Shown here: in pieces, positions 1-13,701 of the stretch
Layout: each line of letters begins with the position of its first letter
Position numbering within the stretch: the first letter of the stretch is position 1
Source: Mycteria americana
Lineage: Eukaryota; Chordata; Aves; Ciconiiformes; Ciconiidae
NCBI RefSeq assembly: GCF_035582795.1
Contig: NC_134367.1
Coordinates: 2,048,501 to 2,112,500, forward strand
Length of the DNA stretch: 64,000 nt
Direction of reading: 5' to 3'
Translations under genes and position numbers: made by a program
The notes under the pieces: model-generated
Database searches by the model: none
What the model saw: the letters and a program-made list of their open reading frames with translations, nothing else
What the model was told of the DNA's origin: nothing

Positions 1-3000
1 TGCCAGCAATAAAGAGACTACAGTCCATATAAGTTCTTACGTGACATTTTACAAGTATGCCACTACTTGCAACGAGGATTATTTGAATTTAAAGACAGTT
101 GAAGACAGAACTTAAACACAGCTTGGGTGTATCAACCCAACAGGAATCAAGGTAAGCAAAATGCAGACTGCATATATTATTAAATATTATGCTTACATGA
201 CTACAAAAAGTGTACTAAATATCACATTACACAACATTTCAGAGGTAAGACAAGAAATGACAAATATACTTGAATCATGGCAGTCCCTCCCTAAGTAGCT
301 TATTTGTTTGTTTAGTTTCAGGCACAATGGGAGCTTGGGCTAATTCAGGTTGCCTGTTACTACCTCATTATAAATACTAATTACTGCTATTACTTACTAA
401 ACGTTTATTTGGGTTAACCTATAATGCAAGCCAAGATGCCTTTTCAAGTCTATCTCAGAAGCCCAGCAGGAGCAGTTGTGATTCCAAAGCGAGTGCAAAG
501 ACAGTATTTTATACAGACTTTCTCCTCCTCTCTAACAAGCACTAGATTTTTAGGAAGAATTCCAGTCCTTCAGTACACCAAAAATCCTTCAGAAGGATGC
601 ATTCGTTGTGAGAAGTAATTCATCCGAGTCTTCACCCACAGCAGCATGAGGGCAACTCTTAGGAAGTGCAGGTAGGGCAAAGCCTCTTGGGGAAGGGAGA
701 AGGGGAGGCAAGTTCAACTCTTCTCCCTTTAAAAAGGGAGGACTTTGGTTTAAATTACCTTAGTAATGTTTTGCAGTTAAGTTCAAAGTGCTTTGCCATC
801 AGCTAATTAATCCTTGATAGAGCAAGTGACATACTTGTTAATTTTTGGTAGGAGTAAAATCAAGAAGGAGGACAAGCAAATTACTTAAGCCAAAAAAATG
901 AGGTTTCAAGCCATCTCAAACCAATGAAACATAAAATGTTCTTTAGCAAACAGCAGCATATCCTCAGTCTGAACACAGGCAATCACCAGTTAGTTCAGAC
1001 CCTTCTGTACTGACTTAACAGATAACATTTGGATAATCCTTTTATCATTTCATAACATAAATGACTGAAATAGGTACTAAAAATGAGGCCCAAGAGCTCT
1101 ACCCACCGGTAAGCAAAAAAAAAAAAAAAAAAAACCAAACCCCGACAAAAACCAGATAAATTATTCCATAGAGAGCAATATCCAGTAATTTCAATCCAAC
1201 TAGCTTCTGCATTTCCGAGTTCTGTGTTTCTTTAGCAAATCTGTGCCTGTGCATCAGCCAGCCACGTCTCCAAGTACATGCATACTAATTTTCTCCCACA
1301 TGAGAATTCTCATAGGTCATTTCAGAGAAAAAAAAAGATAAGGGCTTTTATTTCTTTTTTTAATGAGGATGAGGTTCAAAATGGCCAGGTACACAAAACC
1401 TGTGATGTATTCAAGGAGCTTACAGAGATAAGACTGTTCATAACATTTTCAGGGACCTTGAACTGAGGATGTGGTAGCCTTATACAGCAAAGTAGGAAAT
1501 GAGTCTGGAATAAACAAAGCTTGGTTTCCATACTCAAGGAACAAAAAACATCTCTGGAAACACAACTGACTGCAAAAGAGGAGAAAGACCATCTTCAATT
1601 TTGATCATCTGCTGTGAACAGAGGGATGGAAAGAGCTCAAGGCTCAGACAAAGAGTCTTGACGATATAAATTTACAGCCACTGATGCCTGACCTTTCTAC
1701 GCAAGTGATCTAATCCCCTTGCAAAGCATCGCAGTGTCGTCCCCCAGGTGCAATACTGTGTTATTCCATCTCTACCACACGTTGCTCTCAAGCCCACGCC
1801 ATAAGAATTTCAAGAACCAACTGAATGCAGCCACTGGATTAGGAGAGGAACCTCTGCCACCACCTGAAGAAAAATTCAAAAGCTTTGAATACATGTGAGT
1901 TAGAGTCAAAACGATCAATACTTCCACAGCACCCTGCCAATGAATGACCATCCTGCCATGGGTGGATCAAGCTACAAGGATCCTAGTAGCATTTCTGTAA
2001 AGACCATCTCCTCTTCACTGCTCAACAGGAAAGAAGCAGCTCTCCTTCTGCTTTCCATGTTTGCATTCTCTACCATGACCCTTCCTCGCTTGTACTCTTT
2101 CATTATCTTCTACTGATGGAGAAACAGAACAGCCTTTTAGAATTCCCAGCACTTGGAAGACGTAACTTCCACTCATCACAACAGAGAACACTTAATCCTA
2201 CAGCCTGTTCACGTGTTTGAAGTTCCAGATAGCCCTTTTTCACTGCTAGGAACACAAGGACTACTTTCCTTGTGCAGAAACCTTTGTTGCCATTGAGAAA
2301 TGCCTTATATCTACGTAAGTCATCTTCTAAAGGTGGAAACTACTTGCTGATTAAATCCAGTTTGCAGCAATTTCCTAAATTATTTCACCAGCAAGAGCTG
2401 ATGAGAACAATAGCTCTGCGCTGAGCCACATGTATCATTCTGTGGGTTAGGAGAGAACTCATTTAGTGCTCTAAATCTCATTATAACTTGCTGATCGGGA
2501 TGTAAAATACGCACTTATCTCTGAACTGAAGGCTTTTAAACAGCTTGAAACAAACTCAGCTCTTCTGTCTTCAAGTAGCAGTTGTTTCTTATTCCTCACA
2601 CTTTGGGAGGCCTATCTGAAGAACTCTCTTAGTAAACAAATTAAAATTATATTGCTGTATTGGATTTAGACAATTTAAATAAAAAGTTAAACGCTGTAGG
2701 CCAACTGTTCAAAGAGTAAATGCAGATACAAGGGTCAAATACCAGATCTCCAAATTTCCCCATGGCAAGCTGGACGAGCCTGTGCCCATCTGTGAAATGG
2801 GAATACTCTCCTGCTCCCCAGAGATGATGCTTACACTTATAAAAAGTCCCCAGTAGTCTCTGGACCATGAGGGGCTTTGTTTCAACAAGCAGGAGTTCTC
2901 AAAGGTGCATAAATTTGCAGCAGGACATGACTCCGGGGGCAGATGGAGTGGTGCAATAGCCCTGACAGCGCTACGCTGCCAAACACCCAACTGCAGCAAC

Positions 3001-3952
3001 CTCCAGTAGATTTAGTATCAAAGTTTCCCCCATCAGCAGACTAATGGGTAGCATGGAGGGAGAAAAATAATTCCAGGCTAGTATTCTTTGGGGGGTTTGT
3101 TGCCTTTTTTTTAATTTTTAATGGCTGTTCTGTGTATTTTCCCCTTGCACTTTAAACCTCTGCAATGAAACTTAAATCTTGTTTAACTAGATTCATTTAA
3201 ACTGTTTTTACAAACCCCGAAGAGTTTATTTCCAGCCCGCCAGCTGCACACAAAATGTATGAATTACCGAATGTAGGTATTTTCCAGCATCCAGGAGGAA
3301 ACCCGAGAGTAAAAGCATGCTTCTTGTTTTTAAAATACCTCCTTAAAAAGCCTTCAGAAGTTATTTAATACTGTTTTCAAGAAGTCCACGGTATCTCTGT
3401 AATCATACATTCTGTGGCAAGAGTAGGAATTCAGGAATCCAGCTCTCCTTGCACGTAGCACCATGCACGCACACCTATAAGCAAGTCAACAACCACAGTG
3501 ACAAGCAGGGCTGTTCTAAGTTTGGGAACTAAGGCTGCATTTTTTTTGGAGGCCATCAGCAGCAACGTGTTTCTGCTTTTTTAGTGACATACACACACGC
3601 TTGGCCTCCCAAACCAGATTCTCCCTTCCTGCCCTTCTACTGGATGACATTTCTCCCCAGCAGGACTTGGTCATCAACCTTTCTGCACCACAAAATAAAA
3701 GCGCTGGTGCTGCCCCCACCCCACCTAAAAAGCACACCGCATTCTCCACAAAACAGGACACAAAAATTATGTTTATTCTCTTTCTGCACCCTCCAGCCCT
3801 GCTGACCTGGCCTGACCAACCTATGACACTGCACCACCTCCCTAACACCGAATGCCAAAACCTTTGCTCCCCATCTTCCATGCTCACCCCAGCTTTCCAA
3901 AGCAGGACTCGTCACATCCTCATCCACCATCTCCATCCTCCCTTCTCTACAA
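1..3952. other. Non-coding AT-rich DNA, probably intronic
   Basis: No open frame here looks like a conserved protein; all are short, with low-complexity or unremarkable composition. The stretch has ordinary avian intron or intergenic character with scattered T-runs and A-runs. Because minus-strand splice donors lie in the CpG island at 12.4-13.7 kb, I infer it may be part of a long first intron of a minus-strand gene whose body lies beyond the left edge. A phrase near 2,785-2,810 resembles the MIR core, but it is too short to call. Confidence 0.5.
1115..1134. repeat. Poly(A) run
   Basis: Twenty consecutive A residues in non-coding DNA. No recognisable retroposon body is seen immediately upstream, so it is recorded as a simple homopolymer and not as the tail of a processed copy. 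Confidence 0.9.
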
Positions 3953-4718
3953 TCTCATAGAATCATAGAATCATTTAGGTTGGAAAAGACCTTTAAGCTC
4001 ATCAAGTCCAACTGTAAACCTAACACTGCCAAGTCCACCACTACACCACGTCCCTAAGCACCACATCTACACATCTTTTAAAAATCCCCAGGGACGGTGA
4101 CTCCACCACTTCCCTGGGCAGCCTGTTCCAGTGCGGGACAACCCTTTCAGTGAAGACATTTTTCCTAATATCCAATCTAAACCTCCCCTGGCACAACTTG
4201 AGGCCATTTCCTCTCGTCCTATCACTTGTTACCTGGGAGAAGAGACCGACCCCACCTCTCTACACCCTCCTTTCAGGCAGTTGTAGAGAGCGATGAGGTC
4301 TCCCCTCAGCCTCCTTTTCTCCAGGCTCAACAACCCCAGGTCCCTCAGCCGCTCCCCATCAGCCTTGTGCTCCAGACCCTTCCCCAGCTCCGTTGCCCTT
4401 CTCTGGACACGCTCCAGCCCCTCCATGTCTCTCTGGGAGTGAGGGGCCCAACACTGAACACAGCACTCGAGATGCAGCCTCACCAGTGCCAGGTACAGGG
4501 GACGATCGCTGCCCTAGTCCTGCTGGCCACGCTATTCCTGACACAAGCCAGGATGCTGTGGCCTTCTTGGCCACCTGGGCACACTGCTGGCTCATATTCA
4601 GCCGGCTGTCGACCAACACCCCCAGGTCCTTTTCCACCAGGCAGCTTTCCAGCCACTCTTCCCCAAGCCTGTAGTGTTGCATGGGGTTGTTGTGGCCCAA
4701 GTGCAGGACCCAGCAACC
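3953..4718 (-). mobile_element. CR1 LINE, 5'-truncated 3' part
   Basis: The lower-coordinate end carries the inverted CR1 tail (TCATAGAATCATAGAATC), followed by the typical block around AGGTTGGAAAAGACCTTTAAG. Read on the minus strand, it encodes pieces of the CR1 reverse transcriptase C-terminus, for example [16 protein letters not shown] and, further on, [17 protein letters not shown] and [16 protein letters not shown]. These lie in different frames, so the ORF is broken and the copy is dead. Similarity fades near 4,718, consistent with usual 5' truncation. Open frames on the plus strand over this interval are antisense shadows of the element. The 3' portion, with CCTAACACTGCCAAGTCCACC, belongs to the same subfamily as the small fragment at 37.8 kb. 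Confidence 0.93.
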
Positions 4719-7700
4719 AGAAGTGCACGCACACCTGCAAACCCCAATTTTACAGCTCTTTGCAGGTGCTGACAACTCCTGAGTGCCACCACGAGGACCC
4801 ACCTACACCGAGGGTCCTGCAATAGCTTACTCACACTCAGCATCAGGAATTACTGCCTTCACATCGCAAAATACCCTGTTTTGAAGCAGTCTGCATACCA
4901 CAAGCGTATGCATGCCACAGTTTGGGAACCTCTGCTCTAAAGAATGAAAGCCATCAGATGCCTGTCATCAGAGCTACTTGTTGATGACACAGAGACTGCT
5001 GGAGCTAAGCCTCTTGAGGTTTGCTGGCAAATTGAAGGAAAGTTGCACCCAATTTAATAAATCCACATACACAACCAGAGCGGTCGAGTGCACGAGGTAC
5101 TTGAGAATAACCTGTCAAGTCCCTTTTACCTTTCACTAACACCCGACTACTTAGGCAAATTATCCAATTGCTGTGATTCTGTTTTATTCACCTGAAAAAA
5201 AGAGAGCGCAAAAAATTGGAATCATATTTCTTTGCCTTGCAGGGGCATTACAAAAGGTAGCCAATATATGTGCGATGCTCTGTTCATATCAAAAATGAAT
5301 GTCATAAAGCAGCTTATCATCGAAAAACATTAGAAGAAAATTAAGTAGGTTGCAAAATCAAGCACTAAAAATTATAGAGTAACAGATTTTATGATCATCT
5401 GTGCAACCTTAATCCGTTCCACTTTGTTAGTCCAACCCATACAGTGAATAAGTCGGAGAATCTATGGAAAAATATCATGTGGCTACAAAATTATAATTAC
5501 AGTTGCATCTGTTTTTCCTAACTTTTGAATGTTCAGCTTTACAAACGAAATAGCTTTTTGATTTAATGGAACTTCCCAGGTTTTGGTTCTAGCCTGCAAT
5601 ATCAAACTGTACTTTTTTTGATATGTTCTATTGAAACATTTCATCCACCACAGTTCAGAAAACTATATTAAATTATCACATTATGTCACAGGGAAACATT
5701 TAATTAATAGAGTTTAGGTAGTTTATTTTTTCATTTTCACTGTATTTGAAAAATAAACTAGATTAAAGTATATTTACCAGATAGTTATTTTCCATACAGC
5801 AAGCTTTGTATATACAATATTGTTTCCATTTCCAACAACAACAAAAGCGTAAAATCAGGCCAAATGCTATTTTCAATGGCATTTTTAAGTTCCTTAAAGC
5901 TTTTTTTTCTCATTTATTTTGGGCCTTCAAAGGGATTATCACCATTGCATCTTCAAAAACACAGAGCTTCATGCCAACTCCGTCAAGTCTGGGTAAACTG
6001 TTTTAAAGGTTAAGGACATAACTATTAAGCTAGCTGTCAGAGGTGCTGGGATCCCACAACTTCCCCCGTGCCTTCAGTGGATATTCCACACTGAAGGCAA
6101 TCTGATTACACTACAATACGAATCTGGGAATGCAATTTCAGACACCCAGGGAAAATTCACGTCGAAGTTTTTTCACAAAGAACACTGAAAAACAACCTCT
6201 ATAGAAAAATATTTGCTGGGACAATAGGATACAGCTGAAAGAGTACCAAGAAAGCTTGAAACAGTATAAATACAAAGTATATTCTAAAACGCTGGATTTT
6301 CATGACCTTAATTTAAAAGAAAGCAAGAGTTAGGTGCTGCCAAAGGCAGAGCTAGTTTCAGTCCTTGTTCCTACCCTGTGAGTCAGAGGCCCGCATAACA
6401 TGGTGTTTTACCTGATCCTTCACCAGCGCCTCTCACTTATTCCATAAACCAACGTTCTTAAAATGACATTTGGAGACATGAACAGAGGTATTTGACACAT
6501 CAGTTCCATTCCAAGAAATTCTAACTACTCATAGAATAGCAGATTAGGCTTCACACTAATTACATTTCAATACACATCGGGACTTTGTGCCCAGCTTTAC
6601 AGTAAGTTGAGATATAAGCACATTGTAAATGCTCAAGGTTCATGTCCTCAACAACATTGTGCATGCAGCATTTCATTATTAAATTTGAACTTACAAGTCA
6701 CATAACAATGCAGCATGATCTATTGGGTTCTGCTATAAATGTTTCTATTATAAAGTTTCCAGAGTGTCCAGTTATCATTCCTTCAATCCTAACGCAGCAT
6801 CTTCCATCATTAAAAAAAAATACTTGTCTGGTATTCACCTTTCAGCTGAGCGCCATTCGCAACTGGAGCATGGAAGAAAGTCTGGCAAACTCATCCTGCC
6901 AAGCTTCCCTGTTAAAACTCTGCTTGGAAATCTCTGCTCATAAAAAAGAAACAGGTAGCATAACTGCCAGCTGTTTACAGAATTAGTGGGAAGACCCAGG
7001 ACTCAACAATCATATTTAAGAAACGCATGAAAAGCAAAGCAATCAAGCTTACACACCCACCCAGTCTACAACAGGTTTAACTCTAGCTAGTTGTTTATTT
7101 TCACATAATTTTTCCAGTATGATTTAAAATAACTGGTCACAAGCATGTGTCAAAATCCTTTTCAGGTTAGTCAGACTTTTGTTTAAAAAAAACCTTCAAA
7201 GACAGAGGCTGCCTAGCACTTCCACTAAAAAGTTCATCTCTCAACTTATTCAAGATCTCTGAAGTATGTTGATAAAACTGGATGCAAAGTCTCAGATTAA
7301 GAGCAAAACACAGGCTCTGGGGGAGAGGAGAAGAGAGGGAGGATAGGTAGTAAGTATGGTATTCACAAGAAATAAGAAGAAAGAGAAGTTAAGCAGTCCA
7401 AGCTGCAAGATTTCCTGTACAATTTACACATGAATCTGATTTAATGGTCTGAAAAGTTCAGGGCTTTTCTCTCTTATTTCTTCAAGCCAGGAATTATACA
7501 ATGTTAACAGAAAAGGAAAGATAAAAGAGAAGAAGATATTTAGTTTTCATTGTTAAACTCTCAGTGCAGTTTTACTGAAAGATTATAATACCTACTCTTT
7601 TTTTTTGTTATTACTGAAACAGCAAATACTATTCTGAAACCTTCTGGACAGGGGATCCCTGTGCTGTGGGTTGGAATCTCTCTCCCCTCCTGAGGCCCTT

Positions 7701-10700
7701 ATTGCCAAAGACAGCATATGCTGCATACAGGAGAAAACACTAACATTAGGGGTATAACTTTATCAACACCTAACCACTTCGATATGTGCGATACCATTTA
7801 ATATCATTTGATCCCAAAGTAGTGTTGTGATCTAAACTTATCCCTCCATTCACAATCAGGATCTGAATTCCACATATGTGGGAAAGCTACTGATTTGTTT
7901 GGGTTTTAAACAGTTCCTCATTCATAATTTCATCATACGAATACAAGAAACAAGCCTACTTCTTGCCTTGCCTGGCATATTGCCTTATTTTTTAAGTCTT
8001 CACACTCTGGAAATTCCAAAAAAAATGAGACCCTTGGGATTTCAGATGTCACATTAAAAAAGGGGGAAAAAATTAAGCCAAAGAAACACTGTTTTGAGCT
8101 TGTTTCATAGCATATTCCACGATAGATAATTAAAAATAAACACAAAATAAACATAAATAGCTTAAAATAGATATTTTAATGGATTTGTGTTCCAAAATAG
8201 CTAGTTGCAGGATCAGCCTTGACTGGGACATTTCTGACACTTGTTTAAAATAGGACCTAACACTTAAGGATCTTTTCCCCCTGCAGAAAAATACAAACAC
8301 ATTTAAGAGCCCCTCCACCGGTCAGCTTTAAGAAGCTGACAATTTGGGGATCCTTAGAGCAAAATATGGATACTGTAGAGTTCACTAACCAAGGCAAGTC
8401 AGCAAACTGTTGACTTACATATTCACCGCACTGTTTTCTTTTCGTAGATCATCTTCCTGTAACTGGCCAACTTGTATCGGCTTCGCTAAATCGAGGCAAA
8501 TCTCTGCGTGGACACACACCGGTTTAAACACGACTGCCAGGAGAGCTTGCCTCAGCTTACAGAACATAATAAACCAGTAAGCAGGTTTAAACAGATTTAA
8601 GAATATCTATGTGAAGATTTACCTAAGTTGGTTAACAAATCTACCTAGTTTAGGCCACGCAACCCTGTCCATCAGACACAAGCACTTGGGTGAGGATTCT
8701 CATTGCAAGGTCTGTGCACAAAAACCCGTCCTCGCTTTTTCCCCACTCACCCAAGGGCATCTAAGGGAAACATCCCGCTGCTCCTTGTGCTGAGACGCGT
8801 TGGACTTACTTCCCAGTCAATTGGGTCAACCGCACGAGAACCTACCTATCTTTTCAGGGGAAACAGTAGGAACAGTATTGCAGGATTATCAGCGCAGAAG
8901 CTATTTAGCCTGCATTTTCCCTGCGGAGCGTACTGGCGCTAGCCCAAAGCCAAGAGAAGCCTAGTTTCTAACCTACATTCCCAGCCAGGTAAATTAGTTC
9001 AGGCTTAAAGAACCTCCAAACCAGTTCAGCAGTTTTTTGCTTTGTAAATGACAGGAGCCCAGGTAAAGCGTATGGTGCTGACACATCCTTTATACCTAGA
9101 CCAGGCCTGTGAGTGCTTTAAAATTTGTCCCACAGCAAAGCCACAGCATTTAAAATGGTCAACTTTACATGGAGATGCTGCCGTAGTGGTAAAAACCTGT
9201 TCTGCATTGCCCTGACTCACATGTGCAAGGCTAGGTATGCAAGGAGTTGAAGCCGTTTACAAGCAAGCCATAATTTTTAATATTGCAGCTACAGGCAAAC
9301 ATCCTATTCCAGATCCTGCTGTGCCAGGGGAAGAGGTTAAAGCTCCTGGCCATTCTCAGACCGATCAGCAGAGCTACTCCTGTGAATCCTCCCTTGCCCA
9401 CCATGGCTCCGACGGGCTGGATCAGCCCCGGCTGTGGGGAGGCAGGCAGAGGGCTCGCCCAGGTGCCAGCAGCACGACAGCAGGCAGTCACCTCCCCACA
9501 GACCATAAAGCGCTGGTTCACTGCAATGTTATTACAAAAAAAACCCCCCAAAAATCAATATTAGGCTGCTAATATGCTGTGACTACTGACTCTCCTGCTG
9601 CCCACCACCATCCAGCTGCTTCCCCATCACCCTTGGCTCCTCCACCTCTTTAGGTTTAGGTTTTTGGAAGCAGAGTCCACTTTGGCTCTATTTTTGCGTC
9701 ACTCCTACCCCACTGCAAACCCGGTCCGTGCCTGGGGTTCCTGGATGCTGCAGCAATACAAATAACATAGAACCGCCAATAAAAATTGCTTGTTTGTATC
9801 TGCCAGCAATTAAAGCTCGTACGTAGAAGTGGTGGTGGCCACATGCTACGGGGTATTACACACCGCGTTGGCCTTTCAGGAATACCTGGTTAAAATATTT
9901 ACCTGTTAGTCCAAGCCCTTCCTGCTTAAAATCCTGTCTTTAAAGGCAGAATCTAACTTTAAAAACTATTTTTTTTTATTCCTCCTCTTTGATCAAAGAG
10001 ATAAGAGCCACGCTTCAAAGAAACACAGTCAACCAAGCAAAACAAGAATAACTCGTCATATAAATAGTTTCCTTATACAAAATATACTGTTTTTCAACTG
10101 GCAAACTATTTATGCAGGAGACGGGATATTTTTAGTAGTAGCACTCACACCTTCATTTCTGGCAATCCCTGCAACGTCTCATGCAAATTACCCCCCTCAG
10201 ATTAGCAAGCAACAAGGTGCTGATCTCCAGCAGATCTGTTCCTTGAAAATATGCTTATATAATTAAGTAAGCCTAATAATCCTAAAGGCTTCAAATATTT
10301 GTAACAGCCCACCCAACAACCATGCCAAGAGACCCAAGTCAACAGAGGGCACATGTTCCCAAACGCAGACTTTTACAATGTGAGAATGACAGTGATATTG
10401 CTCCAATAAATCTACAGTGGAAGTGTATGACTAATTGTATGAATTAGTCATGCAGTTGTGAGCATGTGTCGTAGCATTATCAGAGGGCAAGGCTCGGGGA
10501 AAACACGCACGCTAAAAAATCAAAGTCGGCCCGTAGTGAATAAGAAGTCAAGGCCTGCCTTCTGAAGAGCCAAACCCCCCGCTCGCCTCTCAGGAAGCCT
10601 ATTTGTTTTGGAAGCAAGGATTTGTGCTGCCATATTGTTTGGCAACATGTTTCAAACAACAGATACCCATCTTGAGCAAATAAGTTGAGATTTAACATTT

Positions 10701-11204
10701 CATCATGCCCATCGGCTTTGAGCCAGGTGCAGCATTGCCAAAGTTACTACTGTTTATTATCTACCATCAAGAGCTGTTTGTCCCCTTAAGTGGCAACTTG
10801 AACTTTAATCATTTTCACAAAACAGCTCTGCAAAGCTGCGGATACTACACCACTTACCAAGCTCCCCTGCAAATTTGTGGCTTTGCATCCATCTTTTCCT
10901 GGTTTACAATGTTTCTCTCCCCGCTGCTGTGCAAGAGGCCTAAGTATATGGCTACAGATGCACACATGCTATGTATAGTTCCATATGTAATGTATATTTT
11001 TTACTTTCTCTTGTATAAGAAAGCTGATGGCCACAGCATAAAGAGCTCGGAACACATGCATGTTTGCTGAAATATTCTGCAGGCAGAAGATCACAGCCTC
11101 TAAACTACAATGGGACAGCACGCCTCTAGAAAAGTAAAAGAAGCATCCTTTTTTGGTTCATATAAATTTACCATCTTGCTACTAGAACTTACCAGGTATA
11201 TTAC
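4719..11204. other. Non-coding AT-rich DNA
   Basis: No conserved coding segment is recognised on either strand. The longest open frames (for example 10,705-11,070 and 6,642-6,986) have no recognisable domain and no splice or codon context that supports them. The composition resembles 1-3.9 kb, and the stretch is probably continuous intron of a minus-strand transcription unit (inference). Confidence 0.5.
5148..5290 (+). mobile_element. Possible MIR SINE remnant
   Basis: A segment reading ACTTAGGCAAATTATC, then a C/T-rich stretch, then TTCACCTGAAAAAAAGAG follows the order of the MIR core (cttgggcaagttact ... cctcatctgtaaaatggg). It is heavily diverged. The assignment rests on pattern order only and could be coincidental. 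Confidence 0.3.
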
Positions 11205-11438
11205 TCCTTATATATATATATATACACACACATGCAAATTTTACACACACATATATATATGTATATCCTGCCAGCCCACACAAACCAGGTCTTTTTTTTT
11301 TTTTTCAGTCTAAACCAGCAACACGAAGAATACAAGCCATGAGACAGGGTGAAGAACATACAAGCACCACCCACACGAGTCCAAATTTCCAGTTTTAATA
11401 TACTTTGCTGTGTCACTCTTTTTTTTTTTTTTTTTTTT
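11205..11438. repeat. Microsatellite cluster: (TA)n, (CA)n and two poly(T) runs
   Basis: A (TA)n block at about 11,209-11,222 passes into (CA)n and a second (TA)n at about 11,251-11,262. Poly(T) runs follow at 11,292-11,305 and 11,419-11,438. These are simple repeats in non-coding DNA; slippage-prone lengths here may be uncertain in the assembly. Confidence 0.9.
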
Positions 11439-12328
11439 GGCTATGCTGTACTTGGGGGAGTAAAAATTTCATATCTACTGTACGCTGATTAAGCTTGCAG
11501 TGGAAGCAAGCAGCAGCCCCAGACAGCACTCCACACCTTTCCACCTTTGCAAACACAGTCCTTCGGGTGCAAAAAAATCGGGAGATCGTCACCGAACGCG
11601 CACGACCCAGTTCTCAGCCACTGAAAGGTCAGAACGCACCTAGGAAACTGGAGGGCTTGAGAGTGTCTAGCAACCTACATCGGAAGGAAACGGCCTTTCC
11701 GCAACAGATTTTTCTACCGCTACATGTCATATTCCAGCAGCTAGAGCCCCCCCGCTGCACAAACCGGGGCTACCACTTGCATATGCACCGTCAGGTATTT
11801 GGGATTATTTGCAATCTGCTGCTGGTCCGTGTCTCTAAGAGAAAAATGAAGCAAATTTAGGGCAAGCACTCTGCTAGGAGCGGGGAGGTGGACGCCAGCT
11901 TTGCCACCAGCCTCCTGCGGAGCCCCCCCAAGCCTGGAAGCCCAGGCACCCCCTCCGAGAAGCCCGCTTCCCCACACACCCTGCCTGACAACCCAGCCGT
12001 TCCCTGCTCCGATGGACCCAAAACCCACCCGGTACCTCACGGCCACCTCCGGCTCTCCCTGACCGAGCGACCGCCTTGCCTTAGCGCTGAACTTACTTGC
12101 CTCCACTGACAACCGAAACCGCCCCGCCGGGGCCGGGGGGTGGTTTTGGGGGACACAGACACACACAGCCCAGGGGGGACACACGATGCCACACGCAGAC
12201 AAAGAGCTGTCACCTAAAAACGCCACCAAACGGAGCGTCCTCCCTGCCCAGGGGGGTCCGCGGGCCCCCACAGGCCCAGCCGCGGCCCCGCTGCCTCCCC
12301 TCAGCCATCTTCCAGCCGGGAAGGGGCT

Positions 12329-12410
12329 GGGGGGGGGGGGGGGGAAGGAGGAAAACTGCTTTTTCACTTTTTAAATCAACTTTAAATTAATAATAATGGG
12401 GGGGGGGGGG
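12329..12410. repeat. Two poly(G) runs at CpG island edge
   Basis: A run of 16 G at 12,329-12,344 and one of 13 G at 12,398-12,410 flank a short AT-rich patch at the left edge of the CpG island. Such runs can form quadruplexes and often cause read dropout; their lengths should be treated as approximate. Confidence 0.85.
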
Positions 12411-12419
12411 CACTGAGGA

Positions 12420-13670
12420 AAGGGAGGGCTGGGATTTAACCACCCGAGGCGGGAGGGGCTCCGCCGCGCTGGGTCCCCCGGGGCGGCCCTCCTCAGCCCC
12501 CCGCGGGAGAAGGAGGGCGGGCGAGGGGAGGGGAGGGGGGGAGGCCGCGGCGCCCCTCCGCGCTCCGCCCGCCGCCATGGCAGCCCGGGGCGGGGGGCCG
12601 GGCCGTCCCCCGTCCCCCCGCCGCGCCCGCCCCCGCCGTGACAGCTGCGCCTCCCCGCAGGCCGGGGGCTGCGGCGGGCGGCGGGGGCCGGGGGCGGCGT
12701 GCCGGCCCCGCCAGACACACCCCCGCCCTGCGCGGCGGGGCGCCCCGGCCGGCCTCCCCCCTCGCCTGCCCGCCCTCTCTCCCTCCCTCCCTCCCGCCCC
12801 GCCGCCAGCTGCGGCGCGGCCGGGCGCCACTCACCTGCCGCCGCTGCCTGGGTGACAGCCGCCTCCCCCCCCGCCGGGGCTGAGGCCGCGGAGCTCAACG
12901 GGCAACGCGACAGCGACTCCCCCGGCCGGGCGGCGGGGGCGGCCCCGGGGGGGCTGCCGGCTCGCAGCAGCCCCCGCCGCGATCGCGGTGACCGGAGCGG
13001 TGGCGGGCGGCGGGCGCTGCTGGGGGCCCCGGCTCCCGCTGCGGGGCTCCCGGGCACCCGGGGCCCCTTGCCTGGGCGGCGCGGCGCGGCTGCGGGGCTC
13101 CGGCTTGCTCGCCGCTCTCCCTCCCGGCGGGACGGGGCGGAGCTGGGCACGGAGGACGAGGGGGGCGGTGTCGGAGGAGGCCGCCGCGGCCCGGCCCGGA
13201 TCCCTCCTCCTCCTCCCTCAGTCGCTGCCGGCCGCCATCTTCCCTCCCACCCTCCCCCCCCCGTGGCCTCTCACCGCCCCACGGCCCGGCCCGGGCGGCG
13301 GCAGCGCGGGGCGGAGGCGCTGGGGAGACCGCGGCCCCTCCGCCGCCGCCCCCCGGGAAGGGGCAGGGGGAGGCGGGCGCCATCTTGGTGGCAGAGGGGG
13401 CGGCCGGGGCCTGCCCACCGCGGCCTGGGGGGCTCCGACGGCGCCGTGCCCCGGGCAGGCGCTGCCCTCCGAGCCCGGGACCCCTCTGGTGCCATCACCC
13501 GTGTCCCCACAGTGGCCTCAGCCTCGGGCCTGCCCTCCCCACCCCTCACACCTCCCCAGTCCGAGGCCCAGTGCGGCCTCTCCCGCCTGCCCCGCCACCT
13601 CAAACCCAGGCCCCGGCTGTCGGACCAGGCTCGACCAGCCCGACCCGCCCCCCAGGGCGAAGAGGCCTTT
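12420..13670. promoter_or_regulatory. CpG island (promoter), probably for a minus-strand gene
   Basis: About 1.25 kb of very GC-rich DNA with CpG present at near-expected frequency, sharply bounded by AT-rich DNA on both sides. CpG islands of this size mark promoters in birds. Direction is inferred from splice donors that fit only on the minus strand: CAG|GTGAGT at 12,835/12,834 and CAG|GTGAGC at 13,702/13,701. I saw no comparably good donor on the plus strand. Long open frames through the island in several frames reflect the scarcity of A/T-containing stop codons and are not evidence of protein. No gene identity can be offered, because no coding exon is recognised to the left. Confidence 0.75.
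12835..13150 (-). other. Candidate first exon (minus strand) ending at a strong splice donor
   Basis: On the minus strand the sequence reads ...GGCAGCGGCGGCAG|GTGAGTGGCG, an almost perfect 5' splice site, with the last exon base at 12,835. The upstream limit (about 13,150) is a guess from island position, not from a mapped start. It may be 5' untranslated or the start of coding. A weaker minus-strand donor, AA|GTAAGT, lies at 12,097/12,096 further downstream. Confidence 0.4.
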
Positions 13671-13701
13671 TTTGGGCTCGGGGTCTCCTCGTCCCGCTCA
13701 C

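Noticed and set aside
4226-4825. 199-residue plus-strand frame
   Set aside because: It is antisense to a CR1 LINE fragment.
10705-11070. 121-residue hydrophobic frame that could be a membrane protein
   Set aside because: No conserved motif, AT-rich composition gives hydrophobic codons by chance, and no splice or promoter context.
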